Source of the DNA: Bacillota bacterium
GTDB taxonomy: Bacteria; Eremiobacterota; SpSt-956; JAKJGF01
NCBI GenBank assembly: GCA_029555925.1
Contig: JAKPQU010000001.1
Coordinates: 1 to 7,695 of the forward strand
DNA: 7,695 nt
Reading direction: 5' to 3'
Part shown: positions 6,614-7,695 of the stretch, in pieces
Layout of the letters: each line of letters starts with the position of its first letter
How positions within the stretch are numbered: position 1 is the first letter of the stretch
Notes under the pieces: model-generated
The model's database searches: none
Told to the model about the DNA's origin: nothing
What the model saw: the letters and a program-made list of their open reading frames with translations, nothing else
Program-made: the position numbers and the translations under genes

Positions 6614-6616
6614 AGG

Positions 6617-6651
6617 CGTGAAGCGTGAAACGTGAAACGTGAAGCGTAGTA
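6617..6651 (+). repeat. Heptamer array, 5 units (CGTGAAR type)
   Basis: CGTGAAG, CGTGAAA, CGTGAAA, CGTGAAG and CGTAGTA follow in exact register starting 3 bases after the transporter stop codon TAA. A 7-base spacer (6652-6658) then leads into the inverted array, so all of 6617-6700 is 12 heptads in one frame. Confidence 0.9.
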
Positions 6652-6658
6652 AATCAAT

Positions 6659-6700
6659 CATTACGCATTACGCATTACGCATTACGCATTACGATTAACG
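6659..6700 (-). repeat. Heptamer array, 6 units (CATTACG type), abutting a start codon
   Basis: CATTACG occurs five times without change, then ATTAACG. On the minus strand the unit is CGTAATG, the same as at 2614. It is inverted to 6617-6651, so the transcript can fold into a long imperfect hairpin with a mismatch recurring about every seven bases. It ends 2 bases before the ATG of the next gene. Confidence 0.9.
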
Positions 6701-6702
6701 TT

Positions 6703-7434
6703 ATGCTAAAAAATTTTAAAATTATTATACTTATTATAGTCTTATATATATCCTTACCTTATATTTCCTTTGCCGGTGAAGAAGAGCAGATAAAAATTAA
6801 GGCTATAAGAGACACGATAGAAATAAAAAAGACCGGTGCCGCAGAAATAACAGAAGAAATTCAGATAGAAGATTTTAATAAAAAAGAGCTCTGCCTTCCT
6901 GTGAACTATATATGGGTAGAGATAAAATCTGCGGTTATAAAAGAAACAGGGGAAGCTCTTACCTGCTCAATAAAAACCCTGGAAGGTACAGATTATATTT
7001 ATTTAAACCTTGATAATAAAGATGTAAATGAAAAAACCATACAGATTAACTTCAAAGATCCTGCCTTTCTGATATGGAAGAATGCAGGCCCCGGGGATTT
7101 TGGCATTTACACATATAAAAATGAATACCGGAACAGTACAAGAATGGTTATAGAAGAATACGGCATGGAAGTTATTCTCCCTGAAGGATTTATCATAAAC
7201 AGTATTGTTAAAAGCACTCCTGCTTTTACCGGTAAAGACCCTGAACCTCCTTATTCTTTTAAAAACCTCTCGGACAAAAGTCACATTTATATAAAAACTA
7301 AAAATCTATCTCCCTTTAAAGTCTGCAGCATAGAATACAGCTTCGTAGAGAAGAAAAATTCCTTTATTTTACCGGTGGCGTCCATAATAATCATGATATT
7401 ATTTCTTGTATTTTTCAGGGATCTGGTAATGTAG
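6703..7434 (+). CDS. Secreted, C-terminally membrane-anchored protein of unknown function
   Basis: A 243-aa protein. Residues 1-24 form a signal peptide (LKNFK, a long Ile/Leu core, then SFA before GEEE, a plausible signal peptidase I site). Residues 25-219 are a beta-rich extracytoplasmic domain with three cysteines (C64, C88, C208). Residues 221-238 are a single membrane segment followed by the short tail RDLVM. The stretch IEIKKTGAAEITEEIQI (39-55) resembles the start of DUF2207-type extracytoplasmic domains, but I cannot confirm that family. The ATG is 2 bases after a heptamer array and has no Shine-Dalgarno sequence; the signal peptide still fixes this start. The TAG stop lies in the terminal repeat of a palindromic element, so the original C-terminus may have been longer. 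It follows the transporter on the same strand; a joint role is only suggested by position. Confidence 0.65.
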   Translation: MLKNFKIIILIIVLYISLPYISFAGEEEQIKIKAIRDTIEIKKTGAAEITEEIQIEDFNKKELCLPVNYIWVEIKSAVIKETGEALTCSIKTLEGTDYIYLNLDNKDVNEKTIQINFKDPAFLIWKNAGPGDFGIYTYKNEYRNSTRMVIEEYGMEVILPEGFIINSIVKSTPAFTGKDPEPPYSFKNLSDKSHIYIKTKNLSPFKVCSIEYSFVEKKNSFILPVASIIIMILFLVFFRDLVM

Positions 7435-7489
7435 GGGCAGGTGCCTCTGCCTGCCCCTTACAGGGGCAACCTTCTGCAGCTGCCCCTAC
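7431..7489. repeat. 59-bp palindromic element with 10-bp terminal inverted repeats
   Basis: GTAGGGGCAG (7431-7440) and CTGCCCCTAC (7480-7489) are perfect inverted repeats. Two inner hairpins are nested: GGGGCAGG (7434-7441) with CCTGCCCC (7450-7457), and AGGGGCA (7462-7468) with TGCCCCT (7481-7487). It is much more GC-rich than its surroundings. It lies between two convergent genes and supplies TAG to both: 7432-7434 on plus and 7486-7488 on minus. It may act as a two-way terminator by its hairpins, though neither side has a clear T run. GTAGGGGC-type palindromes occur in many bacterial genomes, so a short non-autonomous mobile repeat is the likeliest identity. Confidence 0.8.
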
Positions 7490-7695
7490 TCACTATTATA
7501 TATTTTCATCAATACCTTTCTATTATTTGCGGCACCTTCATTATTCGGGTTAATCTTTAAAGATCTGTTGTAACATTCCAGGGCTTCTTTGTATTCACCG
7601 GTATAGTAGAGGATATTACCTTTAAGATTTAAGATTTCCGGGTCATCCGCTTTGAGGGCAAGGGATTTATTTAAACATTTCAGAGCTTCCTGATA
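7486..7695 (-). CDS. TPR-repeat protein, C-terminal fragment (runs off the window)
   Basis: An open frame of 69 residues enters from the right edge and ends at TAG (7486-7488). It reads as tetratricopeptide repeats: YQEALKCLNKSLALKADDPE, then a full unit from ILNLKGNILYYTGEYKEALE to CYNRSLKINPNNEGA, with the typical pattern of G at position 8, Y, A and P near the unit end. A last partial helix ends NNRKVLMKIYNSE. TPR units form a helical scaffold for protein-protein contacts; the partner, full length and location are unknown because the rest lies outside. The stop falls in the terminal repeat of the 59-bp palindromic element shared with the convergent gene, so the natural end may have been altered. 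Confidence 0.8.
   Translation of the reverse strand, partial: YQEALKCLNKSLALKADDPEILNLKGNILYYTGEYKEALECYNRSLKINPNNEGAANNRKVLMKIYNSE

Noticed and set aside
6617..6700. CRISPR array
   Set aside because: The units are 7 bases, directly tandem, and there are no unique spacers of 25-40 bases and no cas genes.
7434..7490. Classical intrinsic terminator after the 243-aa gene
   Set aside because: The hairpins are strong, but neither strand has a clear T run right after a stem, so I list it as a palindromic repeat that might also stop transcription.

Overview
This is a low-GC bacterial window (roughly 35-40 % GC by eye). The proteins look Gram-negative-like or candidate-phylum-like, and no gene here fixes the phylum, so I assign only 'uncultivated or poorly sampled bacterium'. 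There are two gene blocks and several unusual intergenic repeats. No transposase, CRISPR array, rRNA or tRNA was seen.

Left block (minus strand, 236-2591): a KdpD-type sensor histidine kinase is followed by a KdpE-type response regulator. The kinase has only the DUF4118 membrane domain, a GAF-like region and the kinase core. The long cytoplasmic N-terminal half of classical KdpD is missing, and no kdpFABC genes are in view. Downstream of kdpE, positions 74-185 hold a structured inverted repeat with an internal duplication.

Right block (plus strand, 2933-7434): three consecutive genes look like CYTH / triphosphate tunnel metalloenzyme (TTM) fold proteins. They are a 327-aa divergent CYTH protein, a 200-aa more divergent CYTH-like protein overlapping it by one base (TAATG), and a 154-aa canonical CYTH enzyme with an intact ExExK motif and a TTG start. 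A 513-aa DASS/SLC13-type anion transporter and a 243-aa signal-peptide/membrane-anchored protein of unknown function follow. All five face the same way with gaps of 0-90 bases and may form one operon. TTM enzymes act on triphosphate or polyphosphate and DASS proteins carry di- or tricarboxylates, sulfate or phosphate, so a phosphate-related or organic-anion-related module is a reasonable but unproven reading.

The right end holds the C-terminus of a convergent TPR protein (minus strand), which runs off the window.

Intergenic structure is the other notable theme. Arrays of a degenerate heptamer (consensus CGTRAHG or its complement CATTACG) lie in four gaps: the divergent kdpD/CYTH region, both sides of the 154-aa CYTH gene, and between the transporter and the 243-aa gene. 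The last array is exactly 12 heptads long. Two arrays abut start codons that have no Shine-Dalgarno sequence. A different element, 59 bp with perfect 10-bp terminal inverted repeats (GTAGGGGCAG), sits between the two convergent genes and supplies the TAG stop codon of both.
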